A stretch of DNA of 64,000 bases from Vreelandella malpeensis (GCF_020622355.1 NZ_WHVL01000007.1:1-64000); one strand, 5' to 3'. Numbered from the stretch's first letter, positions 51,490-60,299 are shown. Notes: generated by a model not told the origin, from the sequence alone. Numbers and translations are program-made.

Positions 51490-53213
51490 ACGTAGCGCTC
51501 CTGGTTGTGCCGGTTGATGACCTGCAGCTCGTGAAAGGCGTTGATGCTGGCGTACAGCGAAAAAAAGCGCGCCAGCACGCTGCCGAACAGATACAGGCTG
51601 CCTTCGTCGCCGAAGGCCTCCTGGTCCAGGGTCATGACCGAGCGCAGACCGCGCACCGGCAGGCCCCGGCGCAGCCGATCCACCGGCTGCGTATCGATAG
51701 TGACGATGCCCGACAGGCGCTTTTGCGCGATGCGTTCGGCCTGGCGGTCGACCAGCGCGCGAAAGTCGTAGGCCTTGAGCACCGCGCAGAGCGCGTCGCG
51801 GTCGAGCAGCGACAGGTAGTTCAACGACAGGTTCGAGATCAGCACCCACAAGAGCTTGTCGTCGATGGCGGGGCGCAGTACCGGTGTGGGCCGGGTGATG
51901 TTGCGAAATCCGGCGAAGGTCGGGCTGTTCTCGGTCTCCACGCAGATGTCGCCCACCGTCAACTGCTCGGGCAGTTCGCGATTGCTGCAGGTCAGGCGCA
52001 GCGATATCGTCTCGCGCCGTCCCAGGCACTCGGCTTCGTCGCCGCGCACGAAGGCGATGTCATGATCGAAGCCATCGCCGCGCAGGCTCGCGCCGACCCG
52101 GGCGCGGTAGTAGAGCGACTCGCGGCCGCGGTCGCGTTCGATCTGGTGCTGGAAGCTCTCGAAGGGCACATAGCGCCGGTCGCCGCTCTGGGCACCGCCG
52201 CTGCCCTCGAGGCGGCCCTCCACCTCGTCGATGCTGAACACCTCGAAGTGCGACGGCGCCTTGCTGCTCGGGCGAATGCGGTACTCGCTGCGCTCGCCGG
52301 TCAGGTCGATCGGCTCGGCGTCGTGCTCGAACAGGTTGATCGCCGGCGTGCAGTAGAGCGCCAGGTGCTCGTCCTGCAGGCGCGCGTCCGTGGGCAAGGG
52401 GCGCTTGAACATGAAGCGCAGGGTCACCCGCGAAGCCGTGCGGACCGGCATCACGTCGGCCAGCCCGTGGACATCGAAAAAGTGGAACGCCTCGGGGAAG
52501 CAGAGATACTCCTGCAGGATGCGATAGCCCTGATGGACGTTGCGCGGATACGGCAGAAGCGCCTGATCGGCATCGAACCCCACGGCGCGCAGCGCGCTCG
52601 TCGGCAGGGTCCGGCGCTCGCCGTCCACCTCGAGCTCGAGGCACTCCAGGTAGTGACTCATCCACAGGTAGAGCGTGCGCGCGGTGTAGCCGTCGCCGCC
52701 CAGGTGAAGGCGCAGCGAATCGAGCCCGAGCTCGTTCATCGGCTGGTCGCTGTGCACGTCGAGCGCGAGCTCGACGATGGAACTCTCGCGGGTGTGGCGC
52801 GCGGTGACACCAGCGTGGGCCAGCGGATGGAGCGCAACGTCGTGGCAGGTGCGAAACAGGCAGGTCGTGCCCTCCACCGGCATGCTCGAAAGCTCGGTGC
52901 CGCGCGCCACCTGCTGACGCTGGCTCAGCACGTGCCAGGCCGGCGTGAACTGCACCACCGCCATGCTCGGCACCGGGCGCAGGTAGTTGGGCCACAGCAT
53001 GCCGATCAGCGAGTGGGTCAGCTCGGGGAACTCGTCCTCCACCTTCTCGCGCATTCGCCCGGTCAGAAAGGCGAAGCCCTCCAGCAGGCGCTCGACGTCC
53101 GGGTCGGTGCTGCGCTCGGAGAGAAAGCGGCTGAGCCCGGGGTTCGCCTCGGCGAACTCCCGGCCCTGGCGCTTCAAGAAGTTGAGTTCATCGCGATAAT
53201 AGCGGTTGAGCAT
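51453..53213 (-). CDS. tssF: T6SS baseplate protein TssF
   Basis: This is the largest wedge subunit of the baseplate. The 586-residue protein begins with the highly conserved YYRDELNFLKRQGREFAEANP (residues 4-24, shown in part) and GRMREKVEDEFPELTHSLIGMLWPNYLRP-type block. The C-terminus holds the RGLPVRGL-type region. It lies 18 bases after tssE and overlaps tssG. Confidence 0.96.
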   Translation of the reverse strand: MLNRYYRDELNFLKRQGREFAEANPGLSRFLSERSTDPDVERLLEGFAFLTGRMREKVEDEFPELTHSLIGMLWPNYLRPVPSMAVVQFTPAWHVLSQRQQVARGTELSSMPVEGTTCLFRTCHDVALHPLAHAGVTARHTRESSIVELALDVHSDQPMNELGLDSLRLHLGGDGYTARTLYLWMSHYLECLELEVDGERRTLPTSALRAVGFDADQALLPYPRNVHQGYRILQEYLCFPEAFHFFDVHGLADVMPVRTASRVTLRFMFKRPLPTDARLQDEHLALYCTPAINLFEHDAEPIDLTGERSEYRIRPSSKAPSHFEVFSIDEVEGRLEGSGGAQSGDRRYVPFESFQHQIERDRGRESLYYRARVGASLRGDGFDHDIAFVRGDEAECLGRRETISLRLTCSNRELPEQLTVGDICVETENSPTFAGFRNITRPTPVLRPAIDDKLLWVLISNLSLNYLSLLDRDALCAVLKAYDFRALVDRQAERIAQKRLSGIVTIDTQPVDRLRRGLPVRGLRSVMTLDQEAFGDEGSLYLFGSVLARFFSLYASINAFHELQVINRHNQERYVWSMQEGQQPLM

Positions 53214-53231
53214 GGGTGTCTCGCCGCGCCG

Positions 53232-53663
53232 TCAGTCGAGGCACTGATAGCGCTTGTTGTTGAGCAGCAGATCGATCGTGGCCTGGGTGCGGTCGTGGCC
53301 GAGGTCGACGGTGGCGTGCACCTGAAAGCGCAGCTGGAGGGGGTCGCCCGCGTTGGGCAGCGACTCCACCTCCACCCGCTTCACCCGTGGCTCGAAGCGC
53401 TCGATGCACTGGCGAATCGCCTGCTGGATGTTGAGCTCCAGGTCGAGTACGCCGATGGTGGCATCGTTGAAATCCAGAAGCCCCAGCTCCGGCGCGCAGG
53501 CGCTGTTGCCCGGGTGGCTGTTGAGAAGCTCCACCAGGTGACGCTTGATCGACTCCACCACCTCGGCCAACCGGTTCTGCTCGGTGAGCGCCTGCGGCTG
53601 GTGAGAGGTCGCCAGGCGCTCGAACAATCGGCTGCCCAGGCGCCCATTGCTGTGCGTGGCCAT
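53232..53663 (-). CDS. tssE: T6SS baseplate protein TssE (gp25-like)
   Basis: This is a lysozyme-like, enzymatically inactive gp25 homologue that nucleates sheath assembly. In the 143-residue protein the conserved gp25 elements are LFERL near 14, VVESIKRHLVELLNSHPG and the ESLPNAGDPLQLRFQV strand region. Start: a longer frame exists into tssC, but the ATG at 53663 follows GAGGTGA and lies 13 bases after the tssC stop. Confidence 0.94.
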   Translation of the reverse strand: MATHSNGRLGSRLFERLATSHQPQALTEQNRLAEVVESIKRHLVELLNSHPGNSACAPELGLLDFNDATIGVLDLELNIQQAIRQCIERFEPRVKRVEVESLPNAGDPLQLRFQVHATVDLGHDRTQATIDLLLNNKRYQCLD

Positions 53664-53676
53664 AGCGTGGTTCACC

Positions 53677-55161
53677 TCACTCCTTGTCGAGACGACCCAC
53701 CAGGGAGAGCTCGAAGTTCGCCCCCATGTACTTGAAGTGCGGGCGCACCGACATCGACACCTGGTACCAGCCCGGCTCGCCCTCGACGTCCGATACCTGG
53801 ATCGACGCGGCACGCAGCGGGCGACGGCTGCGCACGTCCGCCGGCGGGTTCTCCTGGTCGGCTACGTACTGACGAATCCAGGCGTTGAGCTCGCGCTCCA
53901 GGTCCTGGCGCTCCTTCCAGGAGCCGATCTGCTCGCGCTGGAGCACCTTCACGTAGTGTGCCAGGCGGTTGATGATGAACATGTAGGGCAACTGGGTGCC
54001 GAGCTTGAAGTTGGTCTCCGCCGCCTTGCCTTCCGCGGTATTGGGGAAGGTCTTGGGCTTCTGCACCGAATTGGCCGAGAAGAACGCGGCGTTGTCGCTG
54101 CCCTTGCGCATGGTCAGCGAGATGAAGCCCTCTTCGGCCATCTCGAACTCGCGCCGGTCGGTGATCAGCACCTCGGTCGGGATCTTCGCCTGCAACTGAC
54201 CGAAGGCCTCGTAGGTGTGTACCGGCAGATTCTCGACGGCACCGCCGCTTTGCGGGCCGATGATGTTCGGGCACCAGCGGTACTTGGCGAAGCTGTCGGT
54301 GAGCCGCTCGGCCAGCAGGTAGGCGGTGTTGCCCCACAGGTAGTGCTCGTGATCTTCGCTGACCGTCTCGCGGTAGTTGAAGGTCTTGACCGGGTTCTCG
54401 ATCGGATCGTAAGGCGTGCGCAGCAGAAAGCGCGGCGCGGTCAGGCCCAGATAGCGCGCGTCGTCGGAGTCGCGCAGGCTGCGCCAGCGAGCATACTTCG
54501 GCCCTTCGAAGATGGCCTTCAGATCCTTGATATTGGGCAGTTCCTCGAAGCTGTCGATGCCGAAGAACGACGGCGCCACCGAGGACATGAAGGGTGCATG
54601 CGCCATGGCGCCGACGGCAGAGGTGTACTGCAGAAGCTTCATGTCCGGCGTCGAAGGCGAGAAGTCGTAGTGGCCGATGATGCCAGCCACGGGCTCGCCG
54701 CCGAACTGGCCGTATCCCGCGTTGTAGACGTGGTGGTAGAGCCCGCTCTGGCTGACTTCCGGCGCGAACTCGAAGTCCTCGAGCAGCTCCTGCTTGGTGG
54801 CGTGGAGCACGTCGAGCTTGATGTTCTCGCGAAAGTCGGTGCGATCGACCAGAAGCTTCAAGCCGCGCCAGGCGGATTCGAGCTGCTGGAACTCCTGGTT
54901 GTGCAGCACCTCGTCCACCTGATGGCTGATCTTGCGATCGAGCTCGATGATCATGTCGTCGACGATGGACTTGTTGACCTTGGGCGTCGACTCGTCGCCC
55001 GCCAGCAGCTGGGCAATGAAAGCGGCGACGCCTTGCTTGGCCACGTCGTAGCCTTCATCGGCGGGTGCCATGCGGGTCTGCGCCATGACCTGATCCAGCA
55101 ACGAAACCTCTTCGGTCTCCGCCTGGGCCGCCGGGGAGTGCTGTTTAGCCGTCTTGCTCAT
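53677..55161 (-). CDS. tssC: T6SS sheath large subunit TssC (VipB)
   Basis: With TssB it forms the contractile sheath around the Hcp tube. The 494-residue protein carries the family's ESAWRGLKLLVDRTDFRENI core, YDPIENPVKTFNYRE and EEGFISLTMRKGSDNAAFFSA stretches. The C-terminal handle (FELSLVGRLDKE) is intact. It lies 49 bases after tssB. Confidence 0.97.
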   Translation of the reverse strand: MSKTAKQHSPAAQAETEEVSLLDQVMAQTRMAPADEGYDVAKQGVAAFIAQLLAGDESTPKVNKSIVDDMIIELDRKISHQVDEVLHNQEFQQLESAWRGLKLLVDRTDFRENIKLDVLHATKQELLEDFEFAPEVSQSGLYHHVYNAGYGQFGGEPVAGIIGHYDFSPSTPDMKLLQYTSAVGAMAHAPFMSSVAPSFFGIDSFEELPNIKDLKAIFEGPKYARWRSLRDSDDARYLGLTAPRFLLRTPYDPIENPVKTFNYRETVSEDHEHYLWGNTAYLLAERLTDSFAKYRWCPNIIGPQSGGAVENLPVHTYEAFGQLQAKIPTEVLITDRREFEMAEEGFISLTMRKGSDNAAFFSANSVQKPKTFPNTAEGKAAETNFKLGTQLPYMFIINRLAHYVKVLQREQIGSWKERQDLERELNAWIRQYVADQENPPADVRSRRPLRAASIQVSDVEGEPGWYQVSMSVRPHFKYMGANFELSLVGRLDKE

Positions 55162-55210
55162 CGTTTAGCCTCGCATTTGGGTAGGAAGTGCCACGGGGAA
55201 ACCCGGCGAC

Positions 55211-55720
55211 TCACTCGTCGCCCTTGGAATCTGTATCCAGAAGCTCCAGCTCGCTCAGCAGCTGCTGGCGCGCCTCGTCGCTCTCCAGCAGCTTTTGCAA
55301 ACGATCCCGAAAAGCGGGTACGTTACCCAAGGGGCCTTTCAAGGCCACCAGCGCATCGCGCAGCTCGACCAGCTTGCGAAGCTCCGGCACCTGCTTGGCG
55401 ATGGCGTCCGGCGAGAAGTCCTCGAGGGACTTGAAGGAAAGATCCACGGCCATCTCGTCAGGCTCTTCGCTCTCCTCGAGACGGTTGGTGACCGAGGTCG
55501 TGAGCGTAAGACCGGCCTCGCGCATCACCGACTGGAAGTTGTTCTTGTCTACCGAGACGGCCTGGCGCTCCTCGATGGGCGTTTCTTCTTCGCCGCCCTT
55601 GAAGTCGCCTACTACCAGCAGCTTCAGCGGCAGCTCCGACTCCGCCTGCTGGTCACCGGTGGCCGGAACGTACTTGATGTTGATGCGTTCTTTGGGTGCG
55701 ACGGTGCCTTGTTTAGCCAT
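55211..55720 (-). CDS. tssB: T6SS sheath small subunit TssB (VipA)
   Basis: The small sheath subunit and first gene of the T6SS operon. The 169-residue protein shows the family signature RINIKYVPATG, LPLKLLVVGDFKG and DLSFKSLEDFSPDAIAKQVPEL. AGGA precedes the ATG at 55720. A 647-base AT-rich control region separates it from divergent hcp. Confidence 0.96.
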   Translation of the reverse strand: MAKQGTVAPKERINIKYVPATGDQQAESELPLKLLVVGDFKGGEEETPIEERQAVSVDKNNFQSVMREAGLTLTTSVTNRLEESEEPDEMAVDLSFKSLEDFSPDAIAKQVPELRKLVELRDALVALKGPLGNVPAFRDRLQKLLESDEARQQLLSELELLDTDSKGDE

Positions 55721-55916
55721 GAGTGCGTCCTGAAAGTGAAAAAATCGAACGTTTCAGTCAATATTCGTCAATCTATAAACGCTAACGAATCTGCTTTGAC
55801 GGCGCCAATGGGTCATTTTTAAACACTAAGATGCAAGGCGTTCGATGCGAACATGTCGTATCTGCACGTTAGGAACATTTAGGCGACTTTTTGCCGAATT
55901 TAACCTTGCAACCAAT

Positions 55917-55932
55917 CTTCCTTAACTTTTGA
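55917..55932 (-). promoter_or_regulatory. Weak candidate sigma-54 promoter toward tssB
   Basis: The minus strand reads AGGAAGATTGGTTGCA. It keeps the GG and GC dinucleotides at 10-base spacing and the TTGCA -12 block, but the -24 block is poor (AGGAAG against TGGCAC). It lies about 190 bases upstream of the tssB ATG. Confidence 0.3.
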
Positions 55933-56168
55933 AAACGTGTTTGTAAGACATTTCTTACATTAGCTGTCAGCAATGTCTTAATAAAAAAGACACGGTTTTC
56001 TTACGTCAAAAGTTATATTTCCGGTGCTTTTAATAAGAAGTCACGTATAACTTCCGACCAAAAACAGTGATAGGTGCATCGATAAACGGACAAGTTGTTT
56101 CTTAATCGATGAGAAACAAGGCGAAGAGGAGATTTACGCAAAAGCAGAGCAGTGACGCTTCGAAAATA

Positions 56169-56225
56169 CAGGCAACCCCTTGCCCATCAGGCAATGGGTT
56201 GCCTGAAAATAGGCAGCCTATTGCC
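56169..56225. promoter_or_regulatory. TTGCC/GGCAA inverted-repeat array (candidate VasH upstream activating site)
   Basis: A 10-bp inverted repeat CAGGCAACCC (56169-56178) / GGGTTGCCTG (56196-56205) encloses a second one, TTGCC (56180-56184) / GGCAA (56190-56194). Further GGCAG and TTGCC half-sites follow to 56225. Five exact half-sites (plus a GGCAG variant) fall within 57 bases, ending about 65 bases upstream of the hcp -24 element. Sigma-54 activators bind such inverted repeats about 80-200 bases upstream. Binding by VasH is inferred. Confidence 0.55.
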
Positions 56226-56291
56226 TAATATAAATTAGCCTTAAAATACGATTTAAAACTAACCGCATGTAAAAAAAAGGATATTTTTTCT

Positions 56292-56307
56292 TGGCATGCG
56301 CCTTGCC
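56292..56307 (+). promoter_or_regulatory. Sigma-54 promoter of hcp
   Basis: TGGCATGCGCCTTGCC matches the consensus TGGCACGNNNNTTGCW at all but two positions, with exact GG-N10-GC spacing. The predicted start is near 56319 and the hcp ATG is at 56368. A VasH gene in the same locus supports it. Confidence 0.85.
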
Positions 56308-56367
56308 CTTTATTAAGCGTTCATCGGGCGATATCGCCCTGTTCACTCACGATAAAGGAGATCCATC

Positions 56368-56886
56368 ATGCCGACACCTTGCTATATCAGCATCGAAGGC
56401 CAGACCCAGGGCAACATCACCGCCGGCGCCTTCACCCCTGATTCCGTAGGCAACATCTACGTGGAAGGTCATGAAGACGAAATGCTGGTCCAGGAATTCA
56501 AGCATGTCGTGACCGTTCCGACCGACCCGCAGTCCGGCCAGCCTTCCGGCCAGCGTGCGCATAAACCGTTCGTCTTCACCGTCGCGCTGAACAAGGCCGT
56601 GCCGCTGATGTACAACGCCCTGGCTTCCGGTGAAATGTTGCCCAATGTGGCGCTGAAGTGGTACCGCACCTCCGTCGAGGGCAAGCAGGAGCACTTCTTC
56701 ACCACTACGTTGACCGACGCCACCATCGTCGACATCAACCTGCGCATGCCGCACGCCCAGGACATCAACAAGGCCGAGTTCACCCAACTGATGGACGTGT
56801 CCCTGGCCTACCGCAAGATCGACTGGGAACACACCGTCGCCGGCACCTCCGGTTCCGACGACTGGCGCGCGCCGATCGAAGGCTAA
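56368..56886 (+). CDS. hcp: T6SS tube protein Hcp (TssD)
   Basis: Hexamers form the inner tube, which is secreted with the spike. The 172-residue protein shows the class signature MPTPCYISIEGQTQGNITAGAF and HKPFVFTVALNKAVPLMYNAL, with the HxxP/Y-type C-terminal strands WEHTVAGTSGSDDWRAP. There is no C-terminal extension, so it is a structural, not an evolved, Hcp. AAAGGAG precedes the ATG. It has its own sigma-54 promoter and terminator, so it can be expressed far above the operon. Confidence 0.97.
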   Translation: MPTPCYISIEGQTQGNITAGAFTPDSVGNIYVEGHEDEMLVQEFKHVVTVPTDPQSGQPSGQRAHKPFVFTVALNKAVPLMYNALASGEMLPNVALKWYRTSVEGKQEHFFTTTLTDATIVDINLRMPHAQDINKAEFTQLMDVSLAYRKIDWEHTVAGTSGSDDWRAPIEG

Positions 56887-56905
56887 ACGCTTTCGCTCTG
56901 CCCGG

Positions 56906-56936
56906 AAAACCCCTTCTTCGCGAAGGGGTTTTTTCG
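56906..56936 (+). terminator. Intrinsic terminator of hcp
   Basis: An 11-bp stem AAAACCCCTTC/GAAGGGGTTTT with a 5-base loop continues into Ts, 20 bases past the hcp stop. The A/T arms also allow function on the minus strand. Confidence 0.93.
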
Positions 56937-56957
56937 TGCGTCACCGCCTGGCCGCAC

Positions 56958-57440
56958 TTATTCCCACCTGACCCGCGTACTCGCGTCGTCATGCTCCAAG
57001 CGCACGAACACCGCTTCGCTGTGAGCGATCAATGTCTCCTCGGCGGTATCGTCGTGAACCACGCCCAGGGCGAGGGCCCATCGCTCGCCGCGACGCAGCA
57101 CCGGCAAGAACAGGCAGCTGCGCTCGGCACAGGCAAAAGAGACCGCCGGGTGGCGGGCGAGCGTCGACCAGCGTAGGGGCTGCTCGTCGATGCTGGGTGC
57201 CTGCTCCCAGGCGAGGGTGTCGAAGCGCGCCAGCGCCCATCCGGCGGCGCGCTCGGCGCGCATCTGGGCCTGCAGGGCGGCACGATAGTTGGCCGCCAGA
57301 CGCTGGTCGATCAGCGCCGACTGGACACCGACGATCCCCAGCATCAGCGCGCTCGCCATCACCACGATGACGAGCGCCAGAACCGCACCGCGTTGGCGGG
57401 TCGGCGACCCCGCGCCCGGCTCAGGGCGACGCGCCGGCAT
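56958..57440 (-). CDS. pilX: PilX-family minor pilin assembly protein
   Basis: A 160-residue membrane-anchored minor pilin-like protein. The N-terminus RQRGAVLALVIVVMASALML has Gly before a hydrophobic helix but lacks the Glu5 of true pilins, which is characteristic of PilX/GspK-like tip subunits. The following PilX-type region is QRLAANYRAALQAQMRAERAA. It overlaps pilW by 20 bases. It is the last gene of the set; no pilY1 follows. Confidence 0.8.
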   Translation of the reverse strand: MPARRPEPGAGSPTRQRGAVLALVIVVMASALMLGIVGVQSALIDQRLAANYRAALQAQMRAERAAGWALARFDTLAWEQAPSIDEQPLRWSTLARHPAVSFACAERSCLFLPVLRRGERWALALGVVHDDTAEETLIAHSEAVFVRLEHDDASTRVRWE

Positions 57441-57891
57441 CGCTCAGCACGCCCTGGCGAGGAGTGACGTGAAAGACGACATCACGCCCTTGCGGGCCCA
57501 GCGGCAGAGCGACGTTGAGCGCGCCGTTTTCACCGGCGACGCCCAGCGGTTCATCGCGCGCGCAGGCGCCCTCGCCGTGCCGGTCGAAGGACGCCAGCGG
57601 CTGCGCGGCGGCGAGATCCAGGACAGTGCAGCGGCACTTCTCGGCCACGCCCTGGCAGCGCAGATGAAACAGCGTCTCGCTCGAGGCATGGACGAGATCA
57701 TGGCGGCGCAGGCGATCGGCGAGCACGGTGGCGGTGTACACCAGGCTCTCCTGCTGGCGCCCCAGGCGCTCCACGTGAGCAAAGGTGGTGACACTTGTCA
57801 GCAGCAGCTGACCAGCGGCGATGACCAGCAGACTCGCGATAGCCAGCGCCACCAGCACCTCGCTGAGAGTGTAACCGCCCTGCTCGCTCAT
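57421..57891 (-). CDS. pilW: PilW-family minor pilin
   Basis: A 156-residue type IV minor pilin. The cleavage site is QGG|YTLSE with Glu5, followed by VLVALAIASLLVIAAGQLLL. It is shorter than many PilW proteins (about 270-350 residues), so the C-terminal domain is reduced. Start: a longer frame exists, but the ATG at 57891 follows AGGAGG and lies 10 bases after pilV. Confidence 0.82.
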   Translation of the reverse strand: MSEQGGYTLSEVLVALAIASLLVIAAGQLLLTSVTTFAHVERLGRQQESLVYTATVLADRLRRHDLVHASSETLFHLRCQGVAEKCRCTVLDLAAAQPLASFDRHGEGACARDEPLGVAGENGALNVALPLGPQGRDVVFHVTPRQGVLSDAGASP

Positions 57892-57901
57892 GCGCCTCCT
57901 C

Positions 57902-58294
57902 CTAGGGTTTGACGGGTAGCTCGAAACGAAAGGCAAACGGCGCACTGCCCGGCGCCGCGTGGACAATGGTGATCTGGAAGTCGCAGGCGTCACGCTGGAT
58001 ACTGCCCCACGCCGTTTCTGCCAGCGCCGCTTCCGGGTGCTGGAACCAGTGCCGTCGCCAGGCGCTTTCGATACGCCCGACCTCGATCTCGGCGCACTGC
58101 TTGGTATGCCGATACGCTGCCCAGAGTTGCTCTTGGGCATCCAGCGCGGCCACGCTCGCCAGCGCCCGGCGGTAGCCTTCGTCAGCGCTATCCAGCGCCT
58201 TGAGCTGCATGGCGGCTGCGCCGACCAGCCCGAGCGACAGAACTACCAGCGCGATCAGCGCCTCCACCAAGGAGAAGCCGCGCTGGCCGCTCAT
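57902..58294 (-). CDS. pilV: PilV-family minor pilin
   Basis: A 130-residue minor pilin with a very short leader: MSGQRG|FSLVEALIALVVLSLGLVG, Gly at -1 and Glu at +5. The PilV-type helix continuation (AAAMQLKALDSADEGYRR) follows. The ATG at 58294 overlaps the pilE stop by one base (TGATG). In-frame GTGs just upstream are less likely. Confidence 0.87.
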   Translation of the reverse strand: MSGQRGFSLVEALIALVVLSLGLVGAAAMQLKALDSADEGYRRALASVAALDAQEQLWAAYRHTKQCAEIEVGRIESAWRRHWFQHPEAALAETAWGSIQRDACDFQITIVHAAPGSAPFAFRFELPVKP

Positions 58295-58686
58295 CACCAG
58301 CACGCCGTGGGAAAGCGCTCACCTAGCCCATCGAGCGCCAGCGGCGTTTCGCAGCCGTCGTTCTTGTCGGTGGTGGCAGTGAGCAGGTAGCCGCCGGCGC
58401 CGGCGGTGAAGGCGAGCCGATAGCGGCCGTCGGGGGAGGTCGGGGAGATCGAACAGCCCGCGTAACGCTGATTTCGCGCATAGCAGCGCTCGAGGTCGGC
58501 GGCGGCGTTGACCAGCCCCGCCTGGGCATCGGCGCGAAGCGAATGGTGTAGATAGCGCTGATAGCTTGGGTAAGCGATGCCCGCCAGGATAGCCACGATC
58601 GCCACCGTGACGAGCATTTCGATGAGGGTGAAGCCGCGTGAGCGCCACCGTTGGACAGCGGCGCGGCCCGTTAGGAAAGAAGCCAC
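58294..58686 (-). CDS. pilE: PilE-like type IV minor pilin
   Basis: A 130-residue pilin with leader ending RSRG|FTLIEMLVTVAIVAILAGIAYPSYQRY, a textbook prepilin N-terminus. The C-terminal domain has three cysteines (ERCYARNQRYAGC and the C-terminal CW) for a disulphide loop. It is probably a minor pilin, as in the Pseudomonas pilE/fimU groups. It is first in the pilE-pilV-pilW-pilX run, downstream of ispH. Confidence 0.87.
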   Translation of the reverse strand: MASFLTGRAAVQRWRSRGFTLIEMLVTVAIVAILAGIAYPSYQRYLHHSLRADAQAGLVNAAADLERCYARNQRYAGCSISPTSPDGRYRLAFTAGAGGYLLTATTDKNDGCETPLALDGLGERFPTACW

Positions 58687-58748
58687 TCGACAGGTCTCGT
58701 TTTAGTTAGCCCATACGCCCAGTATGGCCAAAACGCCCGTCGTTTGCA

Positions 58749-59702
58749 TTACCCGCTGACGATCACCTGTTCACGCAGCTCCCTGGGCATCGAGAAGGTG
58801 ATGTTCTCCTCGCGACCGGCAAGCTCGGTGGGATCGGTCGCGCCGAGGCCCTTGAGCCGTTCGATCACGCCCTTCACCAGCACTTCCGGGGCGCTGGCGC
58901 CGGCAGTGACGCCGATGCGCGAGACGTTCTCGAGCCAGGCGCTTTGGATCTGCTCGGCGTTGTCGATCAGGTAGGCGGGCGTGCCGATGCGCTCGGAGAG
59001 CTCGCGCAAGCGGTTGGAGTTGGAGCTGTTGGGGCTGCCCACCACCAGGATCAGGTCATTTTCGGCGGCGAGTTCGCGCACCGCGTCCTGACGATTCTGC
59101 GTGGCATAGCAGATATCGTTCTTGCGCGGGCCTTGGATCTCCGGGAATTTGTCGCGCAGGGCGTCGATCACCTTGGCGGTGTCGTCCATCGACAGCGTGG
59201 TCTGGGTGACGAACGAAAGCGTCGCCGGATTCTCGACCTCGAGATTGGCGACGTCTTCTTCGTCCTCGACCAGATAGATGCGCCCGCCGAAGGAGGTATC
59301 GTAGCGCCCCATGGTGCCCTCGACCTCCGGGTGCCCCTGGTGGCCGATCAGGATGCACTCCTGACCGCGCTTGGCGTAGCGCAGCACCTCCATGTGCACC
59401 TTGGTAACCAGCGGGCAGGTGGCATCGAACACCTTGAGCCCGCGCCGGTCGGCATCCTCCTGGACCGCGTGGGAGACGCCGTGGGCGGAGAAGATCACGA
59501 TGACATCGTCCGGCACCTCGTCGAGCTCCTCGACGAACACCGCGCCGCGCTCGCGCAGCGAATCCACGACGAACTTGTTGTGGACCACTTCGTGGCGCAC
59601 GTAGACCGGCGGGCCGAACACGTCGAGTGCCCGGTTGACGATATCGATGGCGCGGTCCACCCCGGCGCAGAAACCGCGGGGATTGGCCAACTGAATGGTC
59701 AT
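58749..59702 (-). CDS. ispH: 4-hydroxy-3-methylbut-2-enyl diphosphate reductase
   Basis: The last enzyme of the MEP isoprenoid pathway, making IPP and DMAPP with a [4Fe-4S] cluster. Cysteine ligands occur in [12 protein letters not shown] (Cys12), [12 protein letters not shown] and [13 protein letters not shown] and SSNSNRL substrate motifs are intact. Start: the frame opens at 59804, but the ATG at 59702 gives [15 protein letters not shown], the usual N-terminus (317 residues). Confidence 0.96.
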   Translation of the reverse strand: MTIQLANPRGFCAGVDRAIDIVNRALDVFGPPVYVRHEVVHNKFVVDSLRERGAVFVEELDEVPDDVIVIFSAHGVSHAVQEDADRRGLKVFDATCPLVTKVHMEVLRYAKRGQECILIGHQGHPEVEGTMGRYDTSFGGRIYLVEDEEDVANLEVENPATLSFVTQTTLSMDDTAKVIDALRDKFPEIQGPRKNDICYATQNRQDAVRELAAENDLILVVGSPNSSNSNRLRELSERIGTPAYLIDNAEQIQSAWLENVSRIGVTAGASAPEVLVKGVIERLKGLGATDPTELAGREENITFSMPRELREQVIVSG

Positions 59703-59847
59703 CGGATGCGTCGATTCCGAAGGCTCTGTATGGGGTGCGTGCATAAAGGCGCCTTGATGCGTGAGCATCGCTTGATGGATGAAAGCCTGTACTCTACCAG
59801 ACAACCGCGCGCCGAACGCGTTCGGTTCGCAGCGGGGCGTGCCGGGC

Positions 59848-60291
59848 TCAGTGCGTGGTGGCCGGCTTGACGTCGAGCACCTCGACCTCGAAGGTCAGTG
59901 TACGCCCGGCCAAGGGATGATTGAAATCAACCTCGACCCGATCGCCGTCGATGGTCTTGACCACGCCAGGAAGCTCGGTGCCCGCCTTGTCGGCAAAGGA
60001 CATCACCATGCCGACCTCCGGCTCGTCGTCGCCGAAGTCGGCGCGCTTGAGCAGCTGGATGTTCTGGGCATTGTGCTGGCCGAAGGCGTGCTCCGGGGTG
60101 ATCTCGAAGGCGCCCTGCTGACCCGGCGCGAGCCCCTTGATCGGATGCTCGAAGCCCGGCGGCAGGTTGCCATCACCGAAGGTGAAGGTGGCCGGGGCTT
60201 TCTCCCTGGTAGAGTCGACCACCGTGCCATCCTCGAGCTTCAGGGTGAAGTGCAGGGTAATCTCCATACCCTCGTCGATGACGTAGTCCAT
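59848..60291 (-). CDS. fkpB: FKBP-type peptidyl-prolyl isomerase (SlpA/FkpB)
   Basis: A cytoplasmic prolyl isomerase/chaperone of the SlyD-like group. The 147-residue protein has the split FKBP domain ([44 protein letters not shown]) with the insert-in-flap domain ([16 protein letters not shown]). Start: ATG at 60291 follows AGGAGC. The open frame continues upstream into lspA but not as FKBP. It lies in the conserved ileS-lspA-fkpB-ispH order. Confidence 0.93.
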   Translation of the reverse strand: MDYVIDEGMEITLHFTLKLEDGTVVDSTREKAPATFTFGDGNLPPGFEHPIKGLAPGQQGAFEITPEHAFGQHNAQNIQLLKRADFGDDEPEVGMVMSFADKAGTELPGVVKTIDGDRVEVDFNHPLAGRTLTFEVEVLDVKPATTH

Positions 60292-60299
60292 GCGTGCTC

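Larger units (their letters stand above)
55721..56367. promoter_or_regulatory. tssB-hcp divergent control region
   Basis: This is a 647-base AT-rich gap with no credible gene. It holds a strong hcp sigma-54 promoter (56292-56307), a cluster of TTGCC/GGCAA inverted repeats (56169-56225), and a weak sigma-54 match facing tssB (55917-55932). The stretch 55935-56165 is notably AT-rich, with TTACG/ACGTAA and TTCTTA/TAAGA motifs but no further assigned element. It is likely the main switch of the T6SS locus. Confidence 0.8.

Noticed and set aside
50467-52029. A 520-residue version of TssG
   Set aside because: The extra N-terminal 180 residues lie inside tssF in another frame and are not TssG-like; the start at 51489 gives the family length.
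56169-56205. Nested hairpin upstream of hcp as a terminator
   Set aside because: No T-tract follows on either strand, no gene ends nearby, and its placement fits an activator site better.
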